Origin: Leishmania infantum JPCM5
Lineage: Eukaryota; Euglenozoa; Kinetoplastea; Trypanosomatida; Trypanosomatidae
Reading direction: 5' to 3'
Length of the DNA: 64,000 bases
Assembly: GCF_000002875.2 (NCBI RefSeq)
Contig: NC_009418.2
Coordinates: 852,130 to 916,129 of the forward strand
Shown piece by piece: positions 1 through 9,300 of the stretch (the first letter of the stretch is position 1; each line of letters opens with the position of its first letter). Under the pieces are notes generated by a model that was not told the origin of the DNA, made no database searches, and was given only the letters and a program-made list of their open reading frames with translations. Position numbers and translations under genes: made by a program.

Positions 1-418
1 CGCTTTGCCTCGACAGTGCCTGACCGCCAGCGTTTTTCGGCATGCCGGATGCATCGCCGACATCATGATCCGCACATCCAGCACGCGGCGGAGGCGGAGG
101 CACTCGAGGCGAAGGTGAGAGAGCCGTGTGGAACAGCGTCGCGTCACCGCACCACTCACCCTCCGGCACCGTTACCGTGTTCACGGTGAGTGAGCTCCAC
201 GGCGACCCCAGCGCGCTCCGCTCATCGGCATCGGTGGTGGTGCTGCCCACGATACCTGCCGCTTCGCGCGGCCGGCTCCCTTGAAACGGTGCCGGCGACT
301 CGGATGGAGGTACGCGGGAAGGTGAACGGCGGGAGCATCTCCGGGTATCACGCACATTCACCACGGAGCGAGCCCCGCACTGGTATACGAGAAGACGTCG
401 TTCCGTGGCCGGCTGCAT
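1..418 (-). CDS. Hypothetical protein, N-terminal part (cut by window edge)
   Basis: An ATG at 418-416 opens 139 uninterrupted codons that run off the left edge. I translated the stretch base by base on the minus strand and found no stop. The start is supported by a strong splice-acceptor context immediately upstream: a T-rich tract ending in TTCAG with the AG at 425-424, leaving only about 5 nt of 5' UTR. The encoded N-terminus (MQPATERRLLVYQCGARS...) is Arg/Ser/Pro-rich, with a run of prolines near residue 107, and matches no family I recognise. It would be the most downstream gene of the array in this window. The remaining uncertainty is whether the first ATG after such a short leader is used and whether the frame stays open beyond the edge. 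Confidence 0.6.
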   Translation of the reverse strand, partial: MQPATERRLLVYQCGARSVVNVRDTRRCSRRSPSRVPPSESPAPFQGSRPREAAGIVGSTTTDADERSALGSPWSSLTVNTVTVPEGEWCGDATLFHTALSPSPRVPPPPPRAGCADHDVGDASGMPKNAGGQALSRQS

Positions 419-1405
419 GTGGCCTGAACACCGATAAAAAAAAACGTCGGCACAAGAACAAGTATAAACAAAGAGTGAGACGGTCCGTTCTCCACTCGTG
501 GGGTCGACGATCTATACAATTATCGATCTATTTTGTGGTGGTGTGTGCGCGTGTGCGCTTCGAGAGAGTGGCGCGGCTCGACCTGAGAGCCGCGGACAGC
601 GGGGAGAGAGAGAAGCAGCCGTCTCGGCTCTCTCAGCTCCACAGAAAAGGGAGCAGGTTCGCCGTCGTCGCGAGCGCGCGTGTGCGACCTCACGTTAGGG
701 GGTCCGCTTCTCGTGCGTGCCGTGATTGTCTGGCGTACGTGTATCGATAGGGATGTGTGCGGGCGACTTGGCAAGCGGTTCCGCGCCTTCTCGCGGTGGA
801 CGTGGCGAGGAAGAAGCAGGGAGGTGAGGGCGGTATCTTATGTAGGCAAGCCCAGTACGAGGCAGGAGACACACCACACAACGGCAGGAGAGATGAAAGG
901 TAGGCGAGGGAGTCGACGCGCAAGGAAAATCGCAAAAAGACGTCAGCGATGACGGGCATTGGGAAGGGGTGGGCGAGGGTGGACCTGTCTGTATGCGTGA
1001 CGGTAGCAGAGGAGGGGGCATGTTGGAGCCTCGCTGCAGGGGGAGCAGAGTAAATCACCAAGAGAAAGCGAAGAGCCTGGTTGGCAAGGAGGCAGGGAGC
1101 ATAAACGAGCCTGCGCACCCAGCACAGCGGGGCTCTCGTTGCTGCTCTCGCCACCACCAAGAGAAGACGTGTGACACGTGGTGCGTCTCACAAACGTGTT
1201 CTACGCTCTTGTTTCGTTCGTTAAGATGGAGCTATCTCAGCTTGTTCTTCATTCGCGGCCCCAACTGGAAACATCCCCTCCCTCCCAGCCATTACGATTA
1301 TGCGGATGCACCTGACCCACTGCGTCAGCGACGAGCGCTTTTGCGGCGGGGTGAGCGTCTCCCAGCGGCTAGGAGCTCTACTGGGGAGGGGAGGAGGCAT
1401 TTCAC
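419..1405 (-). other. Intergenic region (3' UTR of the PDE12-like gene)
   Basis: No credible gene. On the minus strand it should hold the 3' UTR and polyadenylation region of the gene ending at 1406, then the acceptor of the left-edge gene. Several short open frames overlap on both strands, but none has a coding-like protein. Confidence 0.6.
424..477 (-). promoter_or_regulatory. Probable trans-splice acceptor for the left-edge gene
   Basis: Minus-strand reading gives a T-rich stretch (including nine consecutive T from 445 to 437) that ends in TTCAG at 428-424. It is followed by GCCAC and the ATG at 418. The polypyrimidine-then-first-AG layout is the usual kinetoplastid spliced-leader acceptor, and it decides the start of the partial gene. 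Confidence 0.5.
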
Positions 1406-3904
1406 TCACTGCGTCGTGAAGGCGAGGTCTGCGACAAGTGCGACGTGGTCGGACGGGTATTTCTTGTTCGGCAAGGCAAAGTTCTCTGTCAGCTCGGCCT
1501 CTGAGGGGATGGGCACCGTGCGTAGCACTTCCAACGAGTCTTCGGAGAAGAAGATGTAGTCAATCACCTCGCGAAAGGTGAGTGTGAAGTTCGTCCAAGG
1601 CAGTGAAAGGTCGGTGCGGTGGTAGGCGTCCTGCAGGCGCACCTGCGGTCCGTAGAGGGCCTCATGAAATACCTTTGTGATGACGCGCTCCCCGCCCTCG
1701 CCCTGCGCCGGGTCCTCTTGTGCCTGCGTCTCGTTGCTTGCCTCTGCAGGGATCTCTGCCGGATCTGCCGGAGTGGGTGCCGCGGTTTCTGCTGACGTTT
1801 TGCGTGGCCGCTTGCAATCTTTTCGCGCCACCGTGGCGTGGGGCAGCTTTGCGTCCTTGCCAAGCAACTCCACGAGGTCGTCGGCGTCGTAGCCGAGCAG
1901 CCGCGCGCAGCCCCACCAGAAGAGCCTCCCTTTGTCCCAGGACGGGTGATCGGCCTCCACCTGGCCCGTTGTGAGAAGACGGTACGCGCCGGTCGCGTGT
2001 GTGCAGTTGAAATCACCACACATGACCAGAGGTCGGCGCGGCCGAGCGCGGTTGGCTAAACTGGGCGACGGTGACGTCGCCGCATCGCCGCCGGGCGAGA
2101 TCAGGGTGGCGTCGCTCAGCCAGTGCAGCAGCATGTACGCTTGGAGAACGCGAATATGGCACGCATTGGCATGGTAAAAAAGATGCGTATTGCCGACCAC
2201 GATCTCCTTGTCACTGGTGGATTCCCGCAGCACCACTCGCGCCCCAATGGAGGTGACCGCGGAGAGCGCTTCCTCGAGCTCAGGGCAGGCGCCCACACGC
2301 CCCGCCAGTTCCGGAAACATGGTGGAGAGGGTTTGAAAGTTTAGCGGGACGGACGCATGCTGCACGAGCTGGAAGCGGGACTCGCGAAATAGGAAGCCGC
2401 AGCCCTCCTTCACCGATCCAGACTTGTTGCAGTACACCCCGTCGTACCCGCACGCGCGCATCACAGGCAGAAAGTAGGATTGGAAGACGTCCCGGCCGCA
2501 CTCCTGCAAACAGACAATATCCGTATGATAGGCCAAGAGTTCCTGCACAATGCGCACCTTCCGGTTCTCAAGGTCGAGGATGTCGTCGGTGGCGAACGGG
2601 TATATCTTTGCCTTGGAGCTCTTCGATGTGCAGAAGTCATCGTAGAGGATGTTGTACGTCACGACACGGAAGGCCGGGTAGTTGACGGGCGTGGTTGTCT
2701 CCTGCCACCGCGGCACCGGCGGCGGTAGCTGGCGCACGACACTGGGCAGACGCATCTCCGTCCAGAGGCCGGTGGCGGGGTCCAGCGAGACGCGCAGCAT
2801 CATCTCCTTGCCCTGGAGGTCGCTGGTCGGCGTGAACGTCGGCGCGGTGCCAACCACGCGAAAGGCCGCATCGTCGTCGTTTGCGCTGCGCGTGCTCGCC
2901 GACGCCTCCGAAAGCACGCACCACTCGTAGCACAGGCTCTCCTTGGACGCGAAGAGCAGCGACACGTCAGCGCACGCGAGCGGGAGCCCGACGTACGGGA
3001 TACCTGGCGACGTGATGGAGACGACCGTAGGCACGTTGTAGAGCACGCATACGATGGTCTCGTTGACGCACAGCACCCGAGCATGCTTCCAAAAGATGCG
3101 GTTGGGCAGCTCGGGGTTCAGTTCCGTGAAAAGTGCGGTTTCGTCCAACGACGGGAGGACAACCGACGTCGCCCCTGGCGCCGCCAGCGGACCATCCTCC
3201 TCCGCCATCCCTGCAAGATCGGAGGAGCGGCAGAAGGCGCGCACAGTGGGGCACTCAGCGAAAATTTTATCCTTCGTCATCTGCTTCGAGCTCTGCCCGC
3301 TCGACCGCGGCGGCGCAAAAAGCAGCCGAATGCGGCCGAGCGTTTTCGCCGCCGTCTCTTTCTCCTCTCGAGCCATGCTCTTTGATACCGTTGTGGTTCC
3401 GCGCTTCGGCTGCAGCGGTGCCGCGGCGCCGGCCGCCGGTGCCGGCACCTCGATGGACATGTCGAGAGTAATGACTTGGCTGCCCTCGGGATGGAGCACC
3501 ACCACCTTGTTCTTGGCCTGCATTGTTCGCTTCAGGAGCGGGCGAGCCGCAGCCGACGACGATGTGGGTGATGAACGTGAGGGCACGGAAGCAGTGCTGT
3601 GTGATGGACCGGTGCGCGATGGCGTTGATTCGACGGCCTGTGTAGCGCGACTCGCGTTGCTCCAGCGGCGCTGCGCCTTCTCCGTCCGGTAATCTGTCAG
3701 GAATGGCGCAGAGGAAGGGGACGCGGTAGCAGCCTTGGTGGGCTTCTTCTTCAGCAAGGTCGAGTCAGTGACTGGCGTGCTCGCGGCGGCGTCGTGCCGG
3801 TGCGTGCGCACGCGCGGAATAGTGGCGTCGACCGAGGTGGAATGAGTCGCGCGAAGGGACGAGGAGAAGAGGCGAAAGCGGCGCAGCGGCAGCTGACGCA
3901 GCAT
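1406..3904 (-). CDS. PDE12-like mitochondrial exonuclease/endonuclease-phosphatase (EEP) protein
   Basis: 832 residues from the ATG at 3904. The C-terminal half (about 410-832) is an exonuclease-endonuclease-phosphatase domain with the full metal-dependent set: Asn418 (VTYNILYDDF), Glu468 (CLQECGRDV), NTHL, CGDFN, and the terminal PSDH with Asp819/His820. The order and the spacer near the end (TVPIPSEAELTENFALP) match the human PDE12 group, which removes poly(A) and cleaves 2',5'-linked oligoadenylate in mitochondria. The N-terminus (MLRQLPLRRFRLFSSSLR) is basic, lacks acids and looks like a mitochondrial import signal. The open frame continues 240 codons upstream, but that part spans pyrimidine-rich DNA and a splice acceptor near 4077, so I chose the downstream ATG. 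The long middle segment (about 20-400) is Ser/Thr/Ala-rich with a globular piece at about 200-390. A cytosolic CCR4-type deadenylase is the main alternative. Confidence 0.85.
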   Translation of the reverse strand: MLRQLPLRRFRLFSSSLRATHSTSVDATIPRVRTHRHDAAASTPVTDSTLLKKKPTKAATASPSSAPFLTDYRTEKAQRRWSNASRATQAVESTPSRTGPSHSTASVPSRSSPTSSSAAARPLLKRTMQAKNKVVVLHPEGSQVITLDMSIEVPAPAAGAAAPLQPKRGTTTVSKSMAREEKETAAKTLGRIRLLFAPPRSSGQSSKQMTKDKIFAECPTVRAFCRSSDLAGMAEEDGPLAAPGATSVVLPSLDETALFTELNPELPNRIFWKHARVLCVNETIVCVLYNVPTVVSITSPGIPYVGLPLACADVSLLFASKESLCYEWCVLSEASASTRSANDDDAAFRVVGTAPTFTPTSDLQGKEMMLRVSLDPATGLWTEMRLPSVVRQLPPPVPRWQETTTPVNYPAFRVVTYNILYDDFCTSKSSKAKIYPFATDDILDLENRKVRIVQELLAYHTDIVCLQECGRDVFQSYFLPVMRACGYDGVYCNKSGSVKEGCGFLFRESRFQLVQHASVPLNFQTLSTMFPELAGRVGACPELEEALSAVTSIGARVVLRESTSDKEIVVGNTHLFYHANACHIRVLQAYMLLHWLSDATLISPGGDAATSPSPSLANRARPRRPLVMCGDFNCTHATGAYRLLTTGQVEADHPSWDKGRLFWWGCARLLGYDADDLVELLGKDAKLPHATVARKDCKRPRKTSAETAAPTPADPAEIPAEASNETQAQEDPAQGEGGERVITKVFHEALYGPQVRLQDAYHRTDLSLPWTNFTLTFREVIDYIFFSEDSLEVLRTVPIPSEAELTENFALPNKKYPSDHVALVADLAFTTQ

Positions 3905-4859
3905 GGAGGAAGACGAGTGGCAGCGGCACACCCGCAAACGTGCACACCGTGAACGGCAGTGACAAAAGTAAAAAGGAGAAGCACCTGTGCGGCGGAACCA
4001 TGCGGCACAATGGCACACGCGTGCGCGAGCGCCGTCGCCGAACACCAAGACGCACACGGAATCACGCGGGCAGCAGCTAAGGGAAAAGAAAAGAAGAGGA
4101 TAGGCAGTAGGCAGAGCCGTCACGCCTATCCAATTTGTCGAGTCCTTGCGGCGAAGGTACGCCGAGAACCAGATCCGGCTGCGACGAGGAAACGCAAAAA
4201 AAAAGCGAGGAAGGTGCAGATGTTGAGATGGCCGTAGAGGGACACGAAGGAGGAGGCGGAGGGGCATGAGACGAACGCGCGGGTGGAAGAAAGCGGAAGT
4301 AGGCTGCCTTTCTCTAGAGCGGTGCCGCCGCTGGTGACCGTGGCCCGCGCCAGCGCCACTGAACCCGCCTCCTCCAAGCCCTTCCGAGACGCTAGCGCCT
4401 ACGGTGCAGAAAGGAGACGCGTCGCTCTCTTGCGGCAGTGCTGCGAGAGCGGGCCCCACAGTAGGTGAGCATATCGGTGCGGTCGAAATCACTTTGTTTG
4501 AAAGGGAAGCGGTGAATCGTGCAACTGGCAGTGCCCATACAGCACTCTGCTGGTGGGTAGGTACGAGCCATCGGGTGTGGGGCCGCGCGGACGCGGAGGG
4601 CTGCTCCTGTGTGTTTCTCCTCATTCCTCGACGCGCTTCCGCTCAGCAGCGGAGGCTCAGGACAGCCCCTTCAAAGGACACACTAGTGCGCACCTGCTTT
4701 CACGGAGAGCCACGCACAGAGAGAGAACGGCCATCGAGCGCCGCAGCGATGCCATCACCACCGCTCAGCCGCGGCCTGCGAGTAGCGGAAGGAACAACGC
4801 GCCACCACTCTAGCTATGCTAGCCGGGAAAGCCGACCAGGCAAGCTGCCGATGTTGTTT
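3905..4859 (-). other. Intergenic region with splice site
   Basis: Holds the 5' UTR and splice acceptor of the PDE12-like gene and, further left in transcription order, the 3' UTR of the membrane-protein gene upstream of it. The PDE12-like frame stays open to 4624, which I attribute to stop-poor pyrimidine-rich sequence. No separate gene seen. Confidence 0.55.
4077..4103 (-). promoter_or_regulatory. Probable trans-splice acceptor for the PDE12-like gene
   Basis: The minus strand reads a C/T-only run (TCCTCTTCTTTTCTTTTCCC) followed by TTAG, with the AG at 4078-4077. This would leave a 5' UTR of about 170 nt before the ATG at 3904, and it places the longer in-frame extension outside the mRNA. 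Confidence 0.5.
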
Positions 4860-5333
4860 CTACGTTGCCGCCTCTGGCGGTGGTGGCACCTTCCCACGAT
4901 AATCCTCTGCGGTGTCCCAGCACTTGGGCTTCACCGTGTTCACCGTCAGCGCCACCATCGGCGCCACACAGGTCACCATGCCGTCCCATGCCACTTGTAG
5001 CACAAAGCTGCAGCACAGCAGAACAGCGAGCGCTGCCACGACACTCACAGTGACAGAGGCACTCACAAACGCCTCATACGAAAAGGGCACGAGCACGGCG
5101 TTGCCTTTCGTCGACATACCGTCTGGCACCGCAGCACGCGCCGTCTGTGTCAGGTATTGCTCCATCTCCTTATCTGCAAGCCCGAAGGCCAGCACAATCG
5201 TCACCAGGTAGAGCAGCGCGCCGCTCATGCACACGTACACGAGAACATCCTTGACCACCGGCAGAAACGGCTTCTGCAGGGTAGCCAGGGAAAAGAATGA
5301 AAACCACTGAAGAAGGGTTGTTACGGCAACCAT
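4860..5333 (-). CDS. Small multi-pass membrane protein, unknown function
   Basis: 157 residues from an ATG at 5333. A candidate acceptor (TTAG, AG at 5356-5355) lies about 22 nt upstream after a pyrimidine-rich tract. Hydrophobic stretches lie at about 1-20, 28-52 and 88-132, the last long enough for two helices, giving three or four membrane segments. A hydrophilic loop between them contains KEMEQYLTQTARAAVPDG, and the tail is proline-rich (PPPPEAAT). I recognise no family. Location (organelle or plasma membrane) cannot be told from the sequence, although the lack of a cleavable signal suggests the first hydrophobic helix is an anchor. It is probably a kinetoplastid-restricted protein. Confidence 0.75.
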   Translation of the reverse strand: MVAVTTLLQWFSFFSLATLQKPFLPVVKDVLVYVCMSGALLYLVTIVLAFGLADKEMEQYLTQTARAAVPDGMSTKGNAVLVPFSYEAFVSASVTVSVVAALAVLLCCSFVLQVAWDGMVTCVAPMVALTVNTVKPKCWDTAEDYRGKVPPPPEAAT

Positions 5334-6304
5334 GACGCCGCGGATCGAGGCAGGCTAAGAGGCAGGATAGCGGGCAAGGACGGCGGTCGTGCCACCAGAA
5401 GCAGGCAAGAGGAGGTGCGTGGACAACCCAACAGAGACCGCCACACGAAAGCACGCTCGTGCACACCGCAACAATGCCGAGAAACAGAGGAACAGAGGGA
5501 GAATACGAGGGTGCGCGAGAGGAGTCGGACAGAGACGGAAGACATGAAGCAGCCCAAAAGAAAAAGGCAGGCCACGCCGGCGCTCACGGCTATCCCCCCG
5601 GCAGTCCAGCGGGGCTGGAAAAAGGACCACAGAGACCACACGGGCCAGCTGTTCATGCGCACCCGCTCAGCCCACGGAACAGCAATAGCTCTCACTGGTC
5701 CGCGACTTTGCTTTGCTCTTGTTGCTCGCCCTACACTTCGCAAGGGACGCTCCTACAGCTAAGCCCGAGACGCTAGACCTGCACCGAGCTTTACTTGCCC
5801 TCATCACCGCCGATGCGAGCGGTGTCTGAAGGAAAATGCGCTTGTCTCGCCACCGTCGCTGCCGAACTCATGTCCACGCACATGGGTTCACGACAACCCT
5901 CCCGTTGTGGCTTTGTGCCGGGGAGCATGAAAAATGCACTGTGGCAGACGCGACCGAGACACGCAAACAACAAGACAGCAAACAGCGTGTGGCTGACGAG
6001 CCACACAGCAATGGATAACAAGGACGGCGATAAAAAGAAATGTGAAAAGGCACACCTATCGGGGCTGGTGGCACCGACTTCCTTCAGCAGGAGTGTGTGC
6101 TTGGGTGTGTGCAGGAGCCAGATGTAGATGGATGAGCATCTCCTTTGCGCACATCCCGCTCCCATCGAAATCTCTTCCCTACCTTTTTCACCTGCGTGCA
6201 CGCCACGGCCAACCGATACAAGCACTTACACACACAATTCTGCCGAAGCAGCCGCTCCGGGTGCCACAACGTCTTTTGGTGTGTCACGGCAGCTGGCTTT
6301 TTTT
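5334..6304 (-). other. Intergenic region (3' UTR of the GH65-HAD gene)
   Basis: Purine-rich on the + strand, with the short acceptor for the membrane-protein gene at its left end. Open frames such as 5791-6225 (minus) start mostly with non-ATG codons or have low-complexity hydrophobic translations. No gene called. Confidence 0.6.
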
Positions 6305-9300
6305 TCACATTTTTCGACCGTCCACCATATCCTCCAGCTCGTCGATGGACGACGGAATCCGCGACAGCTCCAGACGGCACACGACAGGGTTGTCTCGGCC
6401 GGTCTCTTTCGACTCCTCCGGCGTCAAGGACGGGTACGGACTGCTAAGGAAGCGCGAACTCACAAACGGGTCCTCGACATCGATGAACATGCGGAACTTC
6501 GACATCTCCTTTGCGTTAAATCCGCGGTCCAGGTGGTGGCTAATCACGAGGCACCGGTTAATGTCCACGTGGATCTTCTCGGCGGCCCGCATGTACAGGT
6601 CAAGGTGAGGTTGTCCCTTTATCTTCCAATCGTACGCCTCCTCGCCGTCGATGGAGGCCACGAAGAGACGCGCCAACTGCGGATTTGAGGCGAGCAGCTG
6701 CTTCAGCGTACGGCTGTATGACACCACAGCCAGCGCCACACCGTTCTCCACCAGGCCCTTGAGCAGGCGAAAGAGGCCGGCATTGACGGGTGGGGGCGAC
6801 ATGACCACCATCTCCGTCATCTCCGCCAATTTTGCATTCGCCAAGCCGTACCGCGTCTCAACGATCTCGGCATCTTCCGGGGTGCCCAACTCTAGGCACA
6901 GTCCACGACGCTGCAAGATTTGGTCAATGCCGCTAAACGAAATCTCGCCGTCCTCATGCTGGTAGACAACCTTTTCGATAAACTCTTCCGGTGTGAGCGA
7001 GGGGATGGGCCGATTGTGCAGCACCCGGTACGTGTCGAAGAGCGTCTCCAGCGTCTTGTACCACGAGCGGTAACTGTATTCAAGGAGGTTGTCGAAGAGG
7101 CAGTCCGAGAGAAGCACAACACCATCAAACTGCGCCACCTGGCTCTGGCTCGTGCGCGGGATGGCGAGGTGGGTAGTTTCGGGGCAGCGGCCAAAGCCGG
7201 TGTGAAGGTGGATCCGCTCACCGGGGGTGCCGTGGATGAAGCGCAGGCTCGCACCCGCGAGGAGGTCGTACGTGATGTTCGCGCGGTCCACCAGCACGCG
7301 CAGCACCGCGCCGCGCCACTTGATCGTGAAGGAATACCGCTCGATCCTGGCCGGAAGGATGGGGTGCACCTGCAGTCCCTTGCGGGAAAGTTGCACCCCA
7401 CCGCAGCCGAAGATGAGCCCCGGCAGCGTCGACGCCATCGCGCTAAAGTGCAGGCCGCCCTCGGCGGAGTAGACAATGTTATCGAGATCGATGTTCGCCA
7501 AGGAGCGCAGAAGCGGCATCGGCTGCGAGAAGTTCGACCGTGCGCGGCAGAGCGCGTGTACCATCACAAACAGCGACTCAGGCGAGTCAAACGTGCAGAG
7601 TGGGAGGTAGTACTCGAAGTTCTGCTGAAAGTCGCGCTGGTCGAACTCGTCGGGGTAGAGCAACATGCCCAGCAGCACCTCGGGCACGTCGATGAGCTTA
7701 CGTCGATAGATGTGGATCGGGTGGTAGTTCAGGTGAAGCGGGTGCATGGCCCGCTCGTTTCCCCAGTCGATCAAGGTGTCGAAGTTGTCATGCACCATAT
7801 ACACACCGAGTCGCTCGTGGCGCTGCGGTACAACGATGCCGTCGCCGACGGCCTGCAGCTCGGCCATCTCGTGCCGGGACATCCCTAGCGAAGCGAAGAC
7901 GCTGTTCAGCTGCTCCTCGGTAAGGTGCTCACGCTGACGGTCGAGAAACGAGAAGGCGGAGGCGATATGCCTCCGCGCGGAGATGTTGACGTAGAAGTTG
8001 CCCGATGCGTTGCTGTTGTACTCATCCGTACCCGCGATGTTGTCCAGGCGGAAGACGGTGTGGTCGTCCTGCCACTCCCCACACTGCGGCCAGATGCGAG
8101 CCGACTCCATCATCAGCTCGAGGAGCAGCAGCCGATCCTCAGCCGAGATGCTCTCCGCTGCCTCGTCGTAGAGGGCGATGAGGAAGCCGATCTCGGCGTT
8201 CACGTGGAAGCGAGCGTTGCTCACGTTGGCAGCATGCGTGGAGTGGACGCCGCTGATCGTGTTCAGTGGAAATACGGCGCCGTGGTTCATGGCGAGTACG
8301 CGCGCATACTTCCGCGATTGTGGCAGCATGTGGTAGACGCTCTTGAGCAGTCGCAAGCACGCTTCCGGCTGCGTGAGAAGGTAGTACAGTCCATAGTAAA
8401 TGTACTCGGACAGGTTGAACTGCAGCCCGTCGCCGGCGGCCGAGAGCCCAGAGCGCGACAGCCCACCCTCCAGACCGTGACTGACCATAAACATGCGAAA
8501 TGCGTTGTACACAAAGGGCAGCGAGCTGCGGCTGGGACTCAGCTCGTCCTGCAGCTTGACATCGGCGTCAAACGTCTTCCAGAACAACTGGAGCGCAGCC
8601 TTCTGATCCGCAATCATCTCCTCAATCGTCGGCAGTGCTCGCGGGCGCTGCTCCGCGTGGTCGCGCTTGTGACAGGCACGGAAGGTCAGCACGACGCTAT
8701 CCGGCACCGTCTCAGGCGTCAGTGGCATCATAAATCGCTTCTTGATCACGTACGACTTCTGGGCCTTGTTGGAGCTGTGGAAGGTGTGGTAGTGCCACGA
8801 GCCTGGTCGAAGAAAGGCGGAGTTGCTGCCGCCATCCCGGTCGCCGTTACCGTGCTCCTTGCTTTCTGTATTGCTGTAGCTGCTGGCGCCGTCCCGCGCG
8901 CCGCCGCCGCCTCCGCCGGCACTCACATTGTACCGATCGCGCGAGAACGGCGACGTCGTGCCGCTTTCGGATTCGCGAATCCATGCGGTGCCCTCCACCT
9001 CCGCCTGCAGCGGGCGATATGTGTCGCCGTACTTCACCACACACTCCACCTCCGTGAATGTCGTCACCTCCTTGCCCGAGGTCAGCGAGCACTGATGCAC
9101 GTGATCCATTTGCTGGTGAGCAACATCCCAGCACTCCTGGTCAATGGAAATGAGCACGACAAGCTCGATGCGATAATTCAGGTCGCTGTGCGAGCAGTAC
9201 GTCACGTGTGACGAATGTATCTGCAGGGCCCCGTCGGACATGCTATCCACACTAAGACTGTGCGGCGCGCCGGAGCCCGCCACGCAGTTGCAGAAGCCGA

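Noticed and set aside
3905..4624. N-terminal extension of the PDE12-like protein by 240 residues
   Set aside because: It contains a strong splice acceptor near 4077 and the next ATG gives a good mitochondrial signal.
7925..9211. Plus-strand 428-codon frame inside the GH65-HAD gene
   Set aside because: Exact antisense of a strongly supported coding sequence. Shadow frames of this kind also occur over the helicase and AsnRS genes.
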